Assembly (NCBI RefSeq): GCF_947499265.1 | Contig: NZ_CANMNK010000005.1 | Span: forward strand, 308,173 to 372,172 | Length of the DNA stretch: 64,000 nt | Source: an uncultured Roseobacter sp. | GTDB lineage: Bacteria > Pseudomonadota > Alphaproteobacteria > Rhodobacterales > Rhodobacteraceae | Reading direction: 5' to 3' | Part shown: piece by piece, positions 1-9,571 of the stretch | Layout: every line of letters starts with the position of its first letter | Position numbering within the stretch: position 1 is the first letter of the stretch | Position numbers and translations under genes: made by a program | Notes under the pieces: generated by a model | Databases searched by the model: none | Told to the model about the DNA's origin: nothing | The model's input: only the letters and a program-made list of their open reading frames with translations

Positions 1-549
1 TGGCTGGATCGGTGTGCCGTGGGAGTGGCAACCATTGGTGCGGCCATCCCGGCCTATTGGCTGGGTCTGCTTTTGATCCTGCTTTTTGCAGTTCATTTGG
101 GCTGGCTTCCGGCGATGGGCGCCCGAACTCCGGCGCATATCATCCTGCCTGCGCTCACATTGGGGCTCGGCGTCGCGGCATCGCTCACACGCATTTTACG
201 CTCCGGTATCCTGGAGGCCCGAGGCCAGCCGTTCCTGCCCGCATTTCGGCGGCGCGGTGTGGCGGGGCGCTACATTGAACGTGACCACGTTGCCCCGCAT
301 GCCGCGATCCCGGTCGTTACCGTCTTTGGCCTTGAGCTGGCGCTTCTTCTGGAGGGCGCGGTCATGGTCGAGGTGATCTTTGCCCGTCCCGGCCTTGGCA
401 GCTTTCTGGTGAATGCCATCGAGGCCCGCGATTTTCCCAAGGTTCAGGCCGTTGTGATCCTTGCAGCGCTGCTTTTCGTATCCGTTAACCTGCTGATTGA
501 TCTGATCTATCGCACGCTGGACCCCCGGATCGGAGAACACGATGCGTAG
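1..549 (+). CDS. ABC transporter permease, DppB-type, 5' end missing
   Basis: The reading frame is open from the first base of the window, so this is the C-terminal part of a longer membrane protein. What remains (about 182 residues) has the hydrophobic pattern of the DppB/OppB family: a segment ending in a PAYWLG stretch, a permease loop around GARTPAHIILPALTLG, and the typical last part with a long hydrophobic helix before LIYRTLDPRIG. In this family the protein is one half of the inner-membrane channel for peptides, nickel or related solutes. Its stop overlaps the start of the next permease by eight bases, as usual in such operons. An internal GTG at 19 is only an apparent start. The solute cannot be told from a permease. 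Confidence 0.85.
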   Translation, partial: WLDRCAVGVATIGAAIPAYWLGLLLILLFAVHLGWLPAMGARTPAHIILPALTLGLGVAASLTRILRSGILEARGQPFLPAFRRRGVAGRYIERDHVAPHAAIPVVTVFGLELALLLEGAVMVEVIFARPGLGSFLVNAIEARDFPKVQAVVILAALLFVSVNLLIDLIYRTLDPRIGEHDA

Positions 550-1336
550 TGTGATCATCCTCGCATTGATCCTTGTGACAGTTGCGCTCATCGGGCCCAT
601 GCTCGCCCCGCATGACCCGGCACAGATCGACATTCCCAACCGTCTCAGCGCCCCCGGTGCTGAATGGGTGCTGGGAACCGATGCCCTTGGGCGCGATATC
701 CTGTCGCGCCTGTTGCATGGCGCGCGCTGGTCCCTTGGTCTCGCTTTCCTGATTTCCATCATCGGGCTTATCGTGGGCACGCTGATGGGTCTTGTCGCGG
801 CACTTGGTGGCAAACTTGCAGACTGGGTGGTGATGCGTACCACCGACACATTTCTGGCTTTCCCCGACCTCGTAGCCGCCGTTGTCATCGCCGGGGTGCT
901 CGGAGCAGGTACCGGCAGCTTGATCTTTGCTCTGACCGTGACCGGCTGGATGCGCTATGCTCGGGTCGCACGCGGGATTGGCCTGTCCTTAAAAACCCGG
1001 GGGTATGTCGTTCAGGCGCGGCTCGCCGGCCTATCGCCGCTCGCCATTGCGCGCTGGCACTACCTGCCGTCGCTCCTACCGTCGCTCACCGTTGTTTGGA
1101 CCGGGATGTTCGCGCGCGCCATCCTTGGCATCTCGGCCCTTGGTTTTCTGGGGTTTGGGGTGCAACCACCGATGCCCGAATGGGGCACCATGCTGCTGGA
1201 CGCACGCATTCATATGCGCTCAACTCCACTGCAAATGATCTGGCCCGGGCTCGCGGTGGTGACTTGCGTTCTGGCCATCAACCTGGCCGGGGATGCCCTG
1301 CGCGACGCGCTGGCCGAACAGGAGCACCATGCATGA
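542..1336 (+). CDS. ABC transporter permease, DppC-type
   Basis: This 264-residue protein is the second permease of the peptide/nickel-type importer. It begins with an N-terminal membrane helix, then shows the family sequence APHDPAQID and LGTDALGRDILSRLLHGARWSL, which is characteristic of DppC/OppC proteins, and about five further membrane segments ending in LAINLAGDALRDAL. It overlaps the preceding permease and would pair with it in the membrane. The usual continuation of such operons is one or two ATPase genes, but here only a 49-codon stub follows. The importer can therefore work only if an ATPase is supplied from elsewhere or upstream of the window. Confidence 0.88.
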   Translation: MRSVIILALILVTVALIGPMLAPHDPAQIDIPNRLSAPGAEWVLGTDALGRDILSRLLHGARWSLGLAFLISIIGLIVGTLMGLVAALGGKLADWVVMRTTDTFLAFPDLVAAVVIAGVLGAGTGSLIFALTVTGWMRYARVARGIGLSLKTRGYVVQARLAGLSPLAIARWHYLPSLLPSLTVVWTGMFARAILGISALGFLGFGVQPPMPEWGTMLLDARIHMRSTPLQMIWPGLAVVTCVLAINLAGDALRDALAEQEHHA

Positions 1337-1479
1337 CGAACCCGGAGCGGCCCGGCTTTGGCCTGCGGATATCCTCCAGACGGCCAATCGATTTTCGATC
1401 TGAGCAGCATCCGGTCGAAGTGAGCGCTGTGCGAAGAAGTGCCTCTGAACTTGACCTGGCGCCAGACATAGAGACCTAA
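1333..1479 (+). pseudogene. Truncated start of the missing ABC ATPase gene (probable)
   Basis: An ATG overlaps the stop of the second permease (ATGA), the expected place for the ATPase gene of this operon. The frame stays open for only 48 residues (MTNPERPGFGLR... to a TAA) and contains no Walker A motif or any other ATPase feature, whereas a DppD protein is over 300 residues. The next gene lies on the other strand 26 bases later. I infer that the body of the ATPase was lost by a deletion or rearrangement somewhere after about position 1368. The sequence from there to 1505 matches no family I recognise; it may be foreign junction DNA. A non-coding tail is the alternative. Confidence 0.45.
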
Positions 1480-1505
1480 GCCAGAGATGAACGGCCAACA
1501 CACGT

Positions 1506-3356
1506 TCAAGCTACATGTGCCAGCTTAACCAGTAGCCACACGTATGCCGCGAGCAGGACTGTGCGCAGCCACTCCGCGTAGGGAAGAGACCAGATCCACC
1601 AACCGATGGCGTAAGCGCCAACTGCCAGAATAACCCAGACCAGAGGCGCAACACTTCCGACGACATGAACCAAGGTCTTGCTGCCTGCCGCGATCGGACT
1701 CAGGTTCTTACCGTCAATGCTGTCAGGTATCTTGGGAGTTCTGCCGAGCAGTGCAAATGTCGCTATGGCGTCCCAGTTTTGCTCCACCAGCGCGGCTCCA
1801 TGCGCCCCACGGCAGATCGGCTGCGCAACCACGATATGCTGCCCGGGCGTGAAGCCATTATGTCCTGCGGAACCGATGTCCTGCAGGCGCAGATCCTGAA
1901 ATGCCTTGGGGAAGAAGGCCACAACCCAATCCGCTGTCGCCCTGATGTTTAGCAGGCGCTTTACCTGATCGGGTCTTGCCGACCAGTCGAACCTCCTGCT
2001 CACGACGCTGCCCGCAAACACGACATTCTCAAACCGGCATAAGGGATATGATGCCAGTGCCTTGGCCAATAGATAGGTTCCGTTTGAGTGGCCAATATAG
2101 GAAAATGAGGCATTGGGATAACGAGCCACGGCCTCACCGTACTGATCCATCAACCATTCGACCTTGCTGCGTCTGCCAGCGGGGCGTAAGAACTCGGCGA
2201 TGGGGAAATAGCCGTAGCTGGACGTTTCGGTCGCCACGCGCGCTTTGCGTTTTTCGCGCTTAGCAAGCTCCACCACTCGGCGGGCAACCTTATGGGTCCA
2301 ATATCCTTTGTCGCGAATACCGTGAATGACGAAGACGACGTCGGTCACAGAATTGTCCTGATCAAATGGCATCTCATCCGAGGGTATAATCTCTACATCG
2401 CGGAGCCTCTCGCGCGTCCAGGTAAGCGCTTTGGCTAAAACGGCTCGACGCGCTTCACCCATGGTTTGGGGTCCGTCAGGCGCAGCGTCAGGAACCGGAC
2501 GACTGCCACTCGCGGAGGCTCCCATTTCTATGACGTTCGCGTGCCCGGAAAACGGGACATCCAGATAAACAAAATCGCTTCCAGCAACGAGGTCGATGTT
2601 GTCCTCAGGGGAGACCATGTCGTCGACCGAACCGAGCAGTTGAATAGTCAGCGCTGCCCCCGGATAGTCGCCAGGCTGGCGAGCCCATTGCCGCATCCAG
2701 AGCCACTGAAGTCGAAGATTTGTAATGAAGGGAGCGCCTTTTCTGATCTGGGCGATGAGCGGTGTCAGTCCGAAAAGCTGCAGGAGTTGTATAAGGATCA
2801 CCCCAGGCACCCACATCAGCGCCGTTGTTATGGAAAGGTGATGACTCAGCCTCCAGCCTCGATTCATCCCGGCCAGCAGCACAATCCGCGAGACTTTGTC
2901 AGCCCAGTCTAGAGGCTTTTTCCGCCCATGCCTCAGGGAAGTTTCACTATGCTCTTCGTCGCGGCTATCTTCTTTCAGCCCGGGTGCTCTGTCGTGATCA
3001 CCACACGCAACTATATAGGCATGACGTGCAATGAGACCGCCAAGACTATGCCCAATGAAGACGATATCTTCGTAGCCTCCGCTCTTGTCCCAAGCTGCGG
3101 TTACCTCGCTGATGATCTGCGTTGTGATATCTTCGACGCGCGCAAACGAAAGCAGTCCCGCTGGCATAGCCGGGATCAGGATGTCCGCCTCCGCGAAGGT
3201 ATCCTCGACGCTCTCTGCATGGTCTACGAAACATCCGCGAATGGTCCTGGAAACATCTCGTACGCTGGATGTCGTCCCGTTGTAGGAATGCAGGATCACA
3301 ACAAGCCTACGCGATTGGCTGGAACTGGTCAGAAACTTTGATACCCCTGCCATCAA
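1506..3356 (-). CDS. Tandem alpha/beta-hydrolase protein with C-terminal membrane anchor
   Basis: The 616-residue product holds two alpha/beta-hydrolase domains. Domain 1 starts with LVVILHSYNG (about 18-27) and has the nucleophile elbow GHSLG at 102-106, a candidate acid near D246 and histidine H272. Domain 2 starts with DVVFVIHGIRD (339-349) and has GHSNG at 422-426, with candidates D476 and H519. Each domain thus appears to have a full Ser-Asp-His triad. Two hydrophobic helices at about 563-585 and 596-613 would anchor it in the membrane. Substrates may be lipids or esters; nothing in the sequence fixes this. It stands alone, back to back with the cox regulator. Family is certain, function unknown. 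Confidence 0.75.
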   Translation of the reverse strand: MMAGVSKFLTSSSQSRRLVVILHSYNGTTSSVRDVSRTIRGCFVDHAESVEDTFAEADILIPAMPAGLLSFARVEDITTQIISEVTAAWDKSGGYEDIVFIGHSLGGLIARHAYIVACGDHDRAPGLKEDSRDEEHSETSLRHGRKKPLDWADKVSRIVLLAGMNRGWRLSHHLSITTALMWVPGVILIQLLQLFGLTPLIAQIRKGAPFITNLRLQWLWMRQWARQPGDYPGAALTIQLLGSVDDMVSPEDNIDLVAGSDFVYLDVPFSGHANVIEMGASASGSRPVPDAAPDGPQTMGEARRAVLAKALTWTRERLRDVEIIPSDEMPFDQDNSVTDVVFVIHGIRDKGYWTHKVARRVVELAKREKRKARVATETSSYGYFPIAEFLRPAGRRSKVEWLMDQYGEAVARYPNASFSYIGHSNGTYLLAKALASYPLCRFENVVFAGSVVSRRFDWSARPDQVKRLLNIRATADWVVAFFPKAFQDLRLQDIGSAGHNGFTPGQHIVVAQPICRGAHGAALVEQNWDAIATFALLGRTPKIPDSIDGKNLSPIAAGSKTLVHVVGSVAPLVWVILAVGAYAIGWWIWSLPYAEWLRTVLLAAYVWLLVKLAHVA

Positions 3357-3577
3357 ATAGTTCCTTGTGATTAAATGATCTTTCTCAATTCATATGAATA
3401 CCGTTAGCGTACTGGCGCTGCGTTTTCTATGGCGCAGTGCATTCCTAACAAATCCGCATCCAGACAAACTCCCTGATCAAATCGACCTAAACTGCCCCAT
3501 TGGAGCGCACGTCAGACACCACAATGTGCGGCGCACCCTGTTTGCAAAAAGAAACGGTTTTGGTCATCTTTGCACAT

Positions 3578-4705
3578 ATGGAATTTCTGGACGTTACCCA
3601 TAATGGTTTTCTGGTCGCAATGTCTTGCGTTGTCGCCCTTGTGGCCGGCTTCACCGGGCTTTCGCTCACCCGTGACCTGTCGGAAAAGCCGATGTTTCAA
3701 AAAAAGATGTCTATTGCGCTTGCATCGATTGCTTTGGGTGGCGGCATTTGGGCAATGCATTTCATCGCGATGTTGGGGCTGCAGCTTCCGATCCTGTTCT
3801 ACTATGACGCCGCGATTACGCTTGTTTCGGCATTGTCTGCGATTTTGCTTGTCGGGGCGGCCTTGATCCTGATGCACTTTGCCGAGCGGACCCCTGCCAT
3901 CATTTCAATTGCAGGCGGAATTGTGGGCATCGGCATTTTGGTGATGCATTACATCGGCATGGCAGGCTTGGAGCTGTGCCGGGCGATCTACACGACATCA
4001 GGTGTCATCGTCTCGTCATTCGTCGCCATCGGGCTTTGTGTTCTGGCTTTCTGGATTGCCTATGGCCAAAGGACAAACCGCAACATCGTCTTGGGCACGC
4101 TGTGCTTTGCCATTGCCGTGTGCTCGGTGCACTTTTTGGCGATGGCCGGAACCCGCTTTGTTGCTGACCCCAGCCTCTCGGAGTTTGGCCCGTCGATGAG
4201 CAATGAGACTCTGGCGCTTGGGGTCATCTTTTTCAGCTTTGTCATCTTCGGTGCGTGCCTTTGGGTCAGCGTTACCTATCTGGTTGTTTCGCCTGAGAGA
4301 GAGAGAGGCCTTCCGGAACCGTCAGCCTTGCACGAAGCGGATCCGACCGCGATGTTGCAAATCCCCTGCGAGCGGGACGGCAGCAAGGTTTTCATCGCGC
4401 CCAACGACGTCTCGTTTGTCCGTGCTGACGGCCACTATACACAAGTCTACACGGAGAAAGAGCGGCTCTTTTGCGTCTGGCCAGTGACCGAAGCGACGAA
4501 GCGACTGGTCCCAGCTGGATTTCTGAAAACCCATCGCAGCTATCTCGTGAACCCGCGGCGCGTCGCGCGATTTGAGCGGACCAAGGACAAGGGGCGCTGC
4601 GTCTTCGAGGGCCCCGATTTGCCACCGGCACCTGTCAGCCGTTCGAAGCTGAAGGCGATACAGGACGCCTTGGCATCGCAGATCGGCGCAGTTCGTGCGA
4701 CCTAG
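3578..4705 (+). CDS. coxC: MHYT-LytTR membrane regulator, CoxC/CoxH-like
   Basis: The N-terminal half is a seven-helix MHYT sensor domain with the repeated signatures AMHFIAMLG, VMHYIGMAG and VHFLAMAG, whose His and Met residues are thought to bind a metal and sense a diatomic gas or redox state. The C-terminal part (from IPCERDGSKVFIAPNDVSF onwards) is a LytTR DNA-binding domain containing THRSYLVNPRRV. This combination is known for CoxC and CoxH of carboxydotrophic bacteria, and the gene sits 112 bases before coxM. It is the likely transcriptional regulator of the CO dehydrogenase genes. I chose the ATG at 3578 because the first helix starts right after it; the frame is open from an ATG at 3500, which would add 26 unlikely residues. 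Confidence 0.82.
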   Translation: MEFLDVTHNGFLVAMSCVVALVAGFTGLSLTRDLSEKPMFQKKMSIALASIALGGGIWAMHFIAMLGLQLPILFYYDAAITLVSALSAILLVGAALILMHFAERTPAIISIAGGIVGIGILVMHYIGMAGLELCRAIYTTSGVIVSSFVAIGLCVLAFWIAYGQRTNRNIVLGTLCFAIAVCSVHFLAMAGTRFVADPSLSEFGPSMSNETLALGVIFFSFVIFGACLWVSVTYLVVSPERERGLPEPSALHEADPTAMLQIPCERDGSKVFIAPNDVSFVRADGHYTQVYTEKERLFCVWPVTEATKRLVPAGFLKTHRSYLVNPRRVARFERTKDKGRCVFEGPDLPPAPVSRSKLKAIQDALASQIGAVRAT

Positions 4706-4817
4706 GGCGCATTTCGTGCAAAATACCTGTTTTTCATTGATTTTCTAAAGCCGCCGCACGCCGGCGTATGCACTACTTCCCCTAAGCCAGATCAATCGCT
4801 TTTAGGGAGGAGAGCCG

Positions 4818-5672
4818 ATGATTCCAGCGGCATTTGAATACTATCGACCACAAGATATGGCCGGGGTTCTTGCCATTCTTGAGGAGCATGGTGACGACGC
4901 CCGTGTCATGGCGGGCGGGCACAGCCTGATCCCGATGATGAAGCTGCGCATGGCCGAGGTGCCGCATCTGATCGACTTGCAGGACGTCGGTGGCATGTCG
5001 GGCATCGAGGTTGGTACCGACAGCATCCGCATCGGCGCGATGGTCACGCAATCGGACATCATTGACGACGCGAGCCTGGCCGCTGCCGCCCCGATCCTGC
5101 GCGAAGCCGCCTTGCAGATTGCCGACCCGCAGGTCCGCTATATGGGCACGGTCGGGGGCAATGTCGCAAACGGCGATCCGGGCAATGACATGCCCGGCCT
5201 GATGCAATGCCTTGACGCGCGCTTCACTTTGGTCGGCGCTGATGGTGAACGCGACGTTCCGGCCCGCGATTTCTATGAAGCGGCTTATATGACCGCGCGG
5301 GAGGACGAGGAAGTTCTGACCGCCGTGACGATCCCCCTGCCCAAAGGCGGCTATGCCTACGAAAAGCAAAAGCGCAAAATCGGGGATTATGCGACGGCTG
5401 CCGCAGCGGTGCAGATCACCAAAGAGGGTGATGTTTGCGCCTCCGCCGCGATTGCGATGACGAACCTCAGCGACACGCCGGTCTATTCGGAAGCTGCTGG
5501 CGCGGCGCTTGTTGGAACTGCGCTGGACGATGCTGCGTTGACAGCCGCGGCCGCCGCGATGCTGAACGACATCGACCCGACCGAGGACAATCGCGGCCCC
5601 ATCGCATTCAAGAAACACGTGGCTGGCGTCATCCTGCGCCGCGCCATCCTGCGCGCCTGGTCGCGTGCTTAA
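4818..5672 (+). CDS. coxM: Aerobic CO dehydrogenase medium (FAD) subunit
   Basis: This 284-residue protein is the flavoprotein subunit of the molybdenum CO dehydrogenase, which oxidises CO with water to CO2. The two FAD-binding motifs are in the expected places: AGGHS at 32-36 and TVGG at 111-114. Length matches CoxM proteins (about 288 residues). A strong ribosome binding site, AGGGAGGAG, precedes the ATG. The FAD passes electrons from the iron-sulfur subunit towards the quinone pool on the cytoplasmic face of the membrane. It opens the structural operon coxM-coxS-coxL, with coxS 12 bases downstream. Confidence 0.95.
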   Translation: MIPAAFEYYRPQDMAGVLAILEEHGDDARVMAGGHSLIPMMKLRMAEVPHLIDLQDVGGMSGIEVGTDSIRIGAMVTQSDIIDDASLAAAAPILREAALQIADPQVRYMGTVGGNVANGDPGNDMPGLMQCLDARFTLVGADGERDVPARDFYEAAYMTAREDEEVLTAVTIPLPKGGYAYEKQKRKIGDYATAAAAVQITKEGDVCASAAIAMTNLSDTPVYSEAAGAALVGTALDDAALTAAAAAMLNDIDPTEDNRGPIAFKKHVAGVILRRAILRAWSRA

Positions 5673-5684
5673 GGGAGGGATCAC

Positions 5685-6215
5685 ATGCCTGACAAAATGC
5701 ACATCAAGCTCAACGTGAACGGCAAGGATGAGGAGTTCCTCGCCGAACCGCGCGAATTGCTGATCTACACGCTGCGCGAGCGGCTGAACATCACAGGGCC
5801 ACATATCGGGTGCGAGACGTCGCATTGCGGGGCCTGCACCGTGACCATCGACGGCAAATCGGTGAAATCCTGCACCATGTTCGCAGCCCAGGCCAGCGGC
5901 AAGTCGGTCACCACCATCGAAGGTATCGGCGGCCCCGATGACCTGCACCCGCTGCAAGAAGCGTTCAAGGAACATCACGGGCTGCAGTGCGGCTATTGCA
6001 CGCCCGGCATGATCACGCGAGCCACAAAACTTCTGGAAGAAAACCCCAATCCGACCGAGGAAGATATCCGTTTCGGCATGGCGGGCAACATCTGCCGCTG
6101 CACCGGCTACCAGAACATCGTGAAATCCATTCAGGCCGCTGCCGCTGAGATGAATGCTGCCGCCGCCTCAAGCAGCGAAGCGGTAGGCAATAAAACAGTG
6201 GAGGCCGCAGAATGA
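5685..6215 (+). CDS. coxS: Aerobic CO dehydrogenase small (2Fe-2S) subunit
   Basis: The 176-residue small subunit carries both 2Fe-2S clusters. The plant-ferredoxin type cluster would use C43, C48, C51 and C63, and the second cluster C102, C105, C137 and C139 (motifs CGYCTPG and CRCTGYQNI). It relays electrons between the molybdenum site of CoxL and the FAD of CoxM. The last 25 residues, rich in Ala and Ser, form a slightly longer tail than the core family needs. A GGGAGGG site precedes the start, and the stop overlaps the coxL start (ATGA). Confidence 0.95.
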   Translation: MPDKMHIKLNVNGKDEEFLAEPRELLIYTLRERLNITGPHIGCETSHCGACTVTIDGKSVKSCTMFAAQASGKSVTTIEGIGGPDDLHPLQEAFKEHHGLQCGYCTPGMITRATKLLEENPNPTEEDIRFGMAGNICRCTGYQNIVKSIQAAAAEMNAAAASSSEAVGNKTVEAAE

Positions 6216-8641
6216 AAGACGAAGTAGAAAACCGCGAAGATCGCGTCGCCAACCTCAAAGGCATGGGCTGCTCGCGCAAGCGGGTCGAAGATGCTCGTTT
6301 TACTCAGGGCAAGGGCAACTATGTGGACGACATCAAGCTCGACGGCATGCTGTTCGGTGATTTCGTCCGCTCGCCCTATGCCCATGCGCGGATCAAGAGC
6401 GTCGATACCGCTGCGGCGCTGGAAGTGCCAGGTGTGCTGGCCGTTCTGACCGCTGCTGATCTTGAGCCGCTGGGCCTGCACTGGATGCCAACGCTTGCGG
6501 GTGACAAGCAGATGGTGCTGGCCGATGGCAAGGTTCTGTTTCAGGGACAGGAGGTCGCCTTTGTTGTGGCCGAAGACCGTTATGCTGCCGCCGATGGTAT
6601 CGAGTTGGTTGAGGTTGAGTATGAAGAACTGCCGGTCATTGTCGATCCATTTGAGGCTTTGCAATCCGATGTGGTTTTGCGCGAGGATCTGGTGGGTGAG
6701 GATGGTTCGTTGCCCGATGGCGCACACGGACCGCGCAAACATCACAACCACATCTTCACCTGGGAGGCAGGGGATAAGGAACCGACCGAAGAAGTCATCG
6801 CCAACGCTGAGGTCGTGGCCGATGAGTCCATGTACTACCACCGCACCCACCCCTGCCCGCTGGAGACCTGCGGTTGCGTGGCCTCGATGGATAAGGTCAA
6901 TGGCAAGCTGACGCTGTGGGGTACGTTTCAGGCACCGCACGCAATCCGTACAGTTGTGTCCCTGATCTCGGGGATCGAAGAACACAATATCCGAGTGATC
7001 TCTCCCGACATCGGGGGGGGCTTCGGCAACAAGGTGGGCGCCTATCCGGGCTATGTCTGCTCGGTCGTGGCCTCCATAGTCACCGGTAAGCCGGTGAAAT
7101 GGATCGAAGACCGCATGGACAACCTGATGACCACTGCCTTTGCGCGGGATTATCACATGACGGGTAAAATCTCCGCCACCAAAGAAGGCAAGATCACCGC
7201 GTTGCAATGTCATGTGACTGCTGATCATGGCGGGTTTGACGCCTGTGCCGACCCGACCAAATTTCCGGCAGGCTTCATGAACATCTGCACCGGGTCCTAT
7301 GACATCCCGACCGCCTACCTGGAGGTCGATGGCGTCTATACCAACAAGGCCCCTGGCGGCGTCAGCTATCGCTGTTCTTTCCGGGTGACGGAGGCGGTGT
7401 ATTTCATCGAACGTATGATCGAAGTGCTCGCCATTGAGCTCGACATGGACGCGGCAGAGCTGCGCCGGATCAACTTCATCAAGAAGGAGCAATTTCCCTA
7501 TACCGCCGCCCTCGGCTGGGAGTATGACAGCGGCGATTATCACACCGCATGGGACAAGGCGCTTACGACGGTCGACTACGAGGGGCTGCGCGCCGAACAG
7601 GCGCAGCGGGTCGAGGATTTCAAAGCTGGCAAGACCCGCAAGCTCATGGGGATCGGTCTCAGCTTCTTTACCGAAATTGTCGGCGCGGGGCCGGTCAAGA
7701 ATTGCGACATCCTTGGGCTGGGCATGTTTGACAGCTGCGAAATTCGCATCCACCCGACAGGGTCCGCGATTGCGCGTCTGGGCACCATTTCCCAAGGTCA
7801 GGGGCATGCCACGACGTTTGCGCAAATCCTGGCCTCGGAGATCGGCCTGCCTGCAGATAGCATCACCATCGAGGAAGGCGATACCGATACCGCACCCTAC
7901 GGTCTGGGCACTTACGGGTCTCGCTCCACGCCCGTCGCCGGCGCGGCGACAGCCATGGCCGGGCGCAAGATTCGCGCCAAGGCGCAGATGATCGCGGCCT
8001 ATCTGCTCGAAGTCCACGACAATGATGTGGAATTCGACGTGGACCGATTTGTCGTCAAAGGCGCGCCGGAGAAGTTCAAGACAATGAAGGAAATCGCCTT
8101 CGCCGCTTACAATCAGGCGATCCCGGGGATTGAACCGGGGCTGGAGGCGGTCAGCTACTATGACCCACCCAACATGACCTACCCGTTCGGTGCTTACGTC
8201 TGCGTCATGGACATCGACGTCGACACCGGCGTGCCGGAAATCCGCCGCTTCTATGCGCTGGATGACTGCGGCACGCGGATCAATCCGATGATCATCGAAG
8301 GTCAGGTGCATGGCGGTCTGACCGAAGCGCTTGCCGTCGCGCTGGGACAGGAGATCGCCTATGACGACATGGGTAACGTGAAAACCGGCACGCTGATGGA
8401 CTTCTTCCTGCCGACCGCCTGGGAAGTGCCCAACTACGAGACCGACTTCACCGTCACCCCAAGCCCGCATCACCCGATCGGGGCCAAGGGTGTCGGAGAA
8501 AGCCCACATGTGGGCGGGGTGCCGTGTTTCTCGAACGCGGTGCAGGATGCCTTCCGCCCCTTCGGCAACCGGCACACCAACATGCCGCATGACCATTGGC
8601 GGATCTGGCGGACGGCGAATGAGCTGGGCTTGCACGACTGA
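6212..8641 (+). CDS. coxL: Aerobic CO dehydrogenase large (molybdenum) subunit, form I
   Basis: This 809-residue protein is the catalytic subunit with the CuSMo molybdopterin-cytosine-dinucleotide site. The active-site loop reads SYRCSFR at residues 385-391, placing the copper-binding cysteine at C388, the same number as in Oligotropha carboxidovorans. The CSFR core marks form I (true CO-oxidising) enzymes, not the form II type with AYRGAGR. The usual first residue of the loop is Ala and here is Ser. Near the C-terminus GAKGVGES contains the catalytic glutamate. Length equals that of known CoxL. It overlaps coxS and is followed by the maturation genes. Confidence 0.96.
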   Translation: MKDEVENREDRVANLKGMGCSRKRVEDARFTQGKGNYVDDIKLDGMLFGDFVRSPYAHARIKSVDTAAALEVPGVLAVLTAADLEPLGLHWMPTLAGDKQMVLADGKVLFQGQEVAFVVAEDRYAAADGIELVEVEYEELPVIVDPFEALQSDVVLREDLVGEDGSLPDGAHGPRKHHNHIFTWEAGDKEPTEEVIANAEVVADESMYYHRTHPCPLETCGCVASMDKVNGKLTLWGTFQAPHAIRTVVSLISGIEEHNIRVISPDIGGGFGNKVGAYPGYVCSVVASIVTGKPVKWIEDRMDNLMTTAFARDYHMTGKISATKEGKITALQCHVTADHGGFDACADPTKFPAGFMNICTGSYDIPTAYLEVDGVYTNKAPGGVSYRCSFRVTEAVYFIERMIEVLAIELDMDAAELRRINFIKKEQFPYTAALGWEYDSGDYHTAWDKALTTVDYEGLRAEQAQRVEDFKAGKTRKLMGIGLSFFTEIVGAGPVKNCDILGLGMFDSCEIRIHPTGSAIARLGTISQGQGHATTFAQILASEIGLPADSITIEEGDTDTAPYGLGTYGSRSTPVAGAATAMAGRKIRAKAQMIAAYLLEVHDNDVEFDVDRFVVKGAPEKFKTMKEIAFAAYNQAIPGIEPGLEAVSYYDPPNMTYPFGAYVCVMDIDVDTGVPEIRRFYALDDCGTRINPMIIEGQVHGGLTEALAVALGQEIAYDDMGNVKTGTLMDFFLPTAWEVPNYETDFTVTPSPHHPIGAKGVGESPHVGGVPCFSNAVQDAFRPFGNRHTNMPHDHWRIWRTANELGLHD

Positions 8642-8695
8642 GGAAACTAATGTGGGCATCCGGGCCTGCGGGTGCCCACCGCGCGGGATTTGAGA

Positions 8696-9571
8696 ATGAC
8701 TTGGACCGATCTACAAACCGCTCTGGCAGCGGATGGGTATGTTGCATCTGACGATCTGACGGTTGCGATGCATCTGGCATTGACGCTTGACCGGCCTTTG
8801 CTGCTGGAAGGGGCTGCGGGCGTGGGCAAAACCCAACTCGCCAGCAGCATGGCAACGCTGCGCGATACCAAACTGATCCGCTTGCAATGCTATGAGGGGT
8901 TGGATGCCGCGCAGGCGATCTATGAGTGGAACTACCAGCGGCAGCTTCTGACGATCCGCGCCGCCGCTGAAGACGGCGAAACCGGGCAATCGGTTGAGGC
9001 GCGCATCTTTTCGCGTGAGTTTCTGCTGGAGCGTCCCCTGCTGGCCGCGATCACGCAAGACACGCCTCCCGTTCTGCTGATTGACGAGATTGACCGCGCC
9101 GACGAGGAATTCGAAGCCTATCTGCTGGAAATCCTTTCCGAATTTCAAATCACGATCCCGGAGCTTGGTACCGTCTCGGCGACAACCAAACCCATCGTGA
9201 TCCTCACCTCCAACGGCACGCGCGATTTGTCGGATGCGCTGCGCCGCCGCTGCCTTTACGCCTATGTGGACTATCCCGACCGGGAGACCGAACTCGCGAT
9301 CCTCAACGCCCGCTGTCCAGGCGTTGAGGCACGGTTGGGCGAACAGATCGTGGGGTTTGTGCAGAAACTGCGCGCGGAAGATCTGGAGAAAACGCCCGGT
9401 ATTGCCGAAACGCTCGACTTCGCCGTCGCTCTCATGGGGCTTGGCATCGCGGATCTGACGGAGGATCCGGCGGCATTGCAACACACGCTCAGCACCTTGC
9501 TGAAGACCCAAAGCGACCGCGCCCATATCACCCCAGAGGTCGCAGGCCGCATCGCCGGGCGCGCCGCATGA
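8696..9571 (+). CDS. coxD: MoxR-type AAA+ ATPase for CO dehydrogenase maturation
   Basis: The 291-residue product has Walker A GAAGVGKT at 39-46, Walker B VLLIDEIDRA at 126-135 and a conserved arginine-rich sensor region (SDALRRRCLYAYVDYP), all typical of MoxR AAA+ proteins. In Oligotropha CoxD is a membrane-associated chaperone-like ATPase needed to insert sulfur and copper into the CoxL active site. It works with the VWA protein CoxE, whose start overlaps its stop (ATGA). I chose the ATG at 8696; a GTG at 8672 in the same frame would add eight residues. Confidence 0.92.
   Translation: MTWTDLQTALAADGYVASDDLTVAMHLALTLDRPLLLEGAAGVGKTQLASSMATLRDTKLIRLQCYEGLDAAQAIYEWNYQRQLLTIRAAAEDGETGQSVEARIFSREFLLERPLLAAITQDTPPVLLIDEIDRADEEFEAYLLEILSEFQITIPELGTVSATTKPIVILTSNGTRDLSDALRRRCLYAYVDYPDRETELAILNARCPGVEARLGEQIVGFVQKLRAEDLEKTPGIAETLDFAVALMGLGIADLTEDPAALQHTLSTLLKTQSDRAHITPEVAGRIAGRAA

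Noticed and set aside
1368-1505. End of an insertion sequence after the truncated ATPase
   Set aside because: No terminal inverted repeat, target duplication or transposase motif could be recognised, so it is left as an unexplained junction.
4782-5978. 398-codon minus-strand frame across coxM and coxS
   Set aside because: Antisense shadow of two well-supported CO dehydrogenase genes.
6131-8659. 842-codon open frame on the minus strand across coxL
   Set aside because: It mirrors coxL codon for codon and has no family features; long antisense frames are common opposite GC-rich genes.
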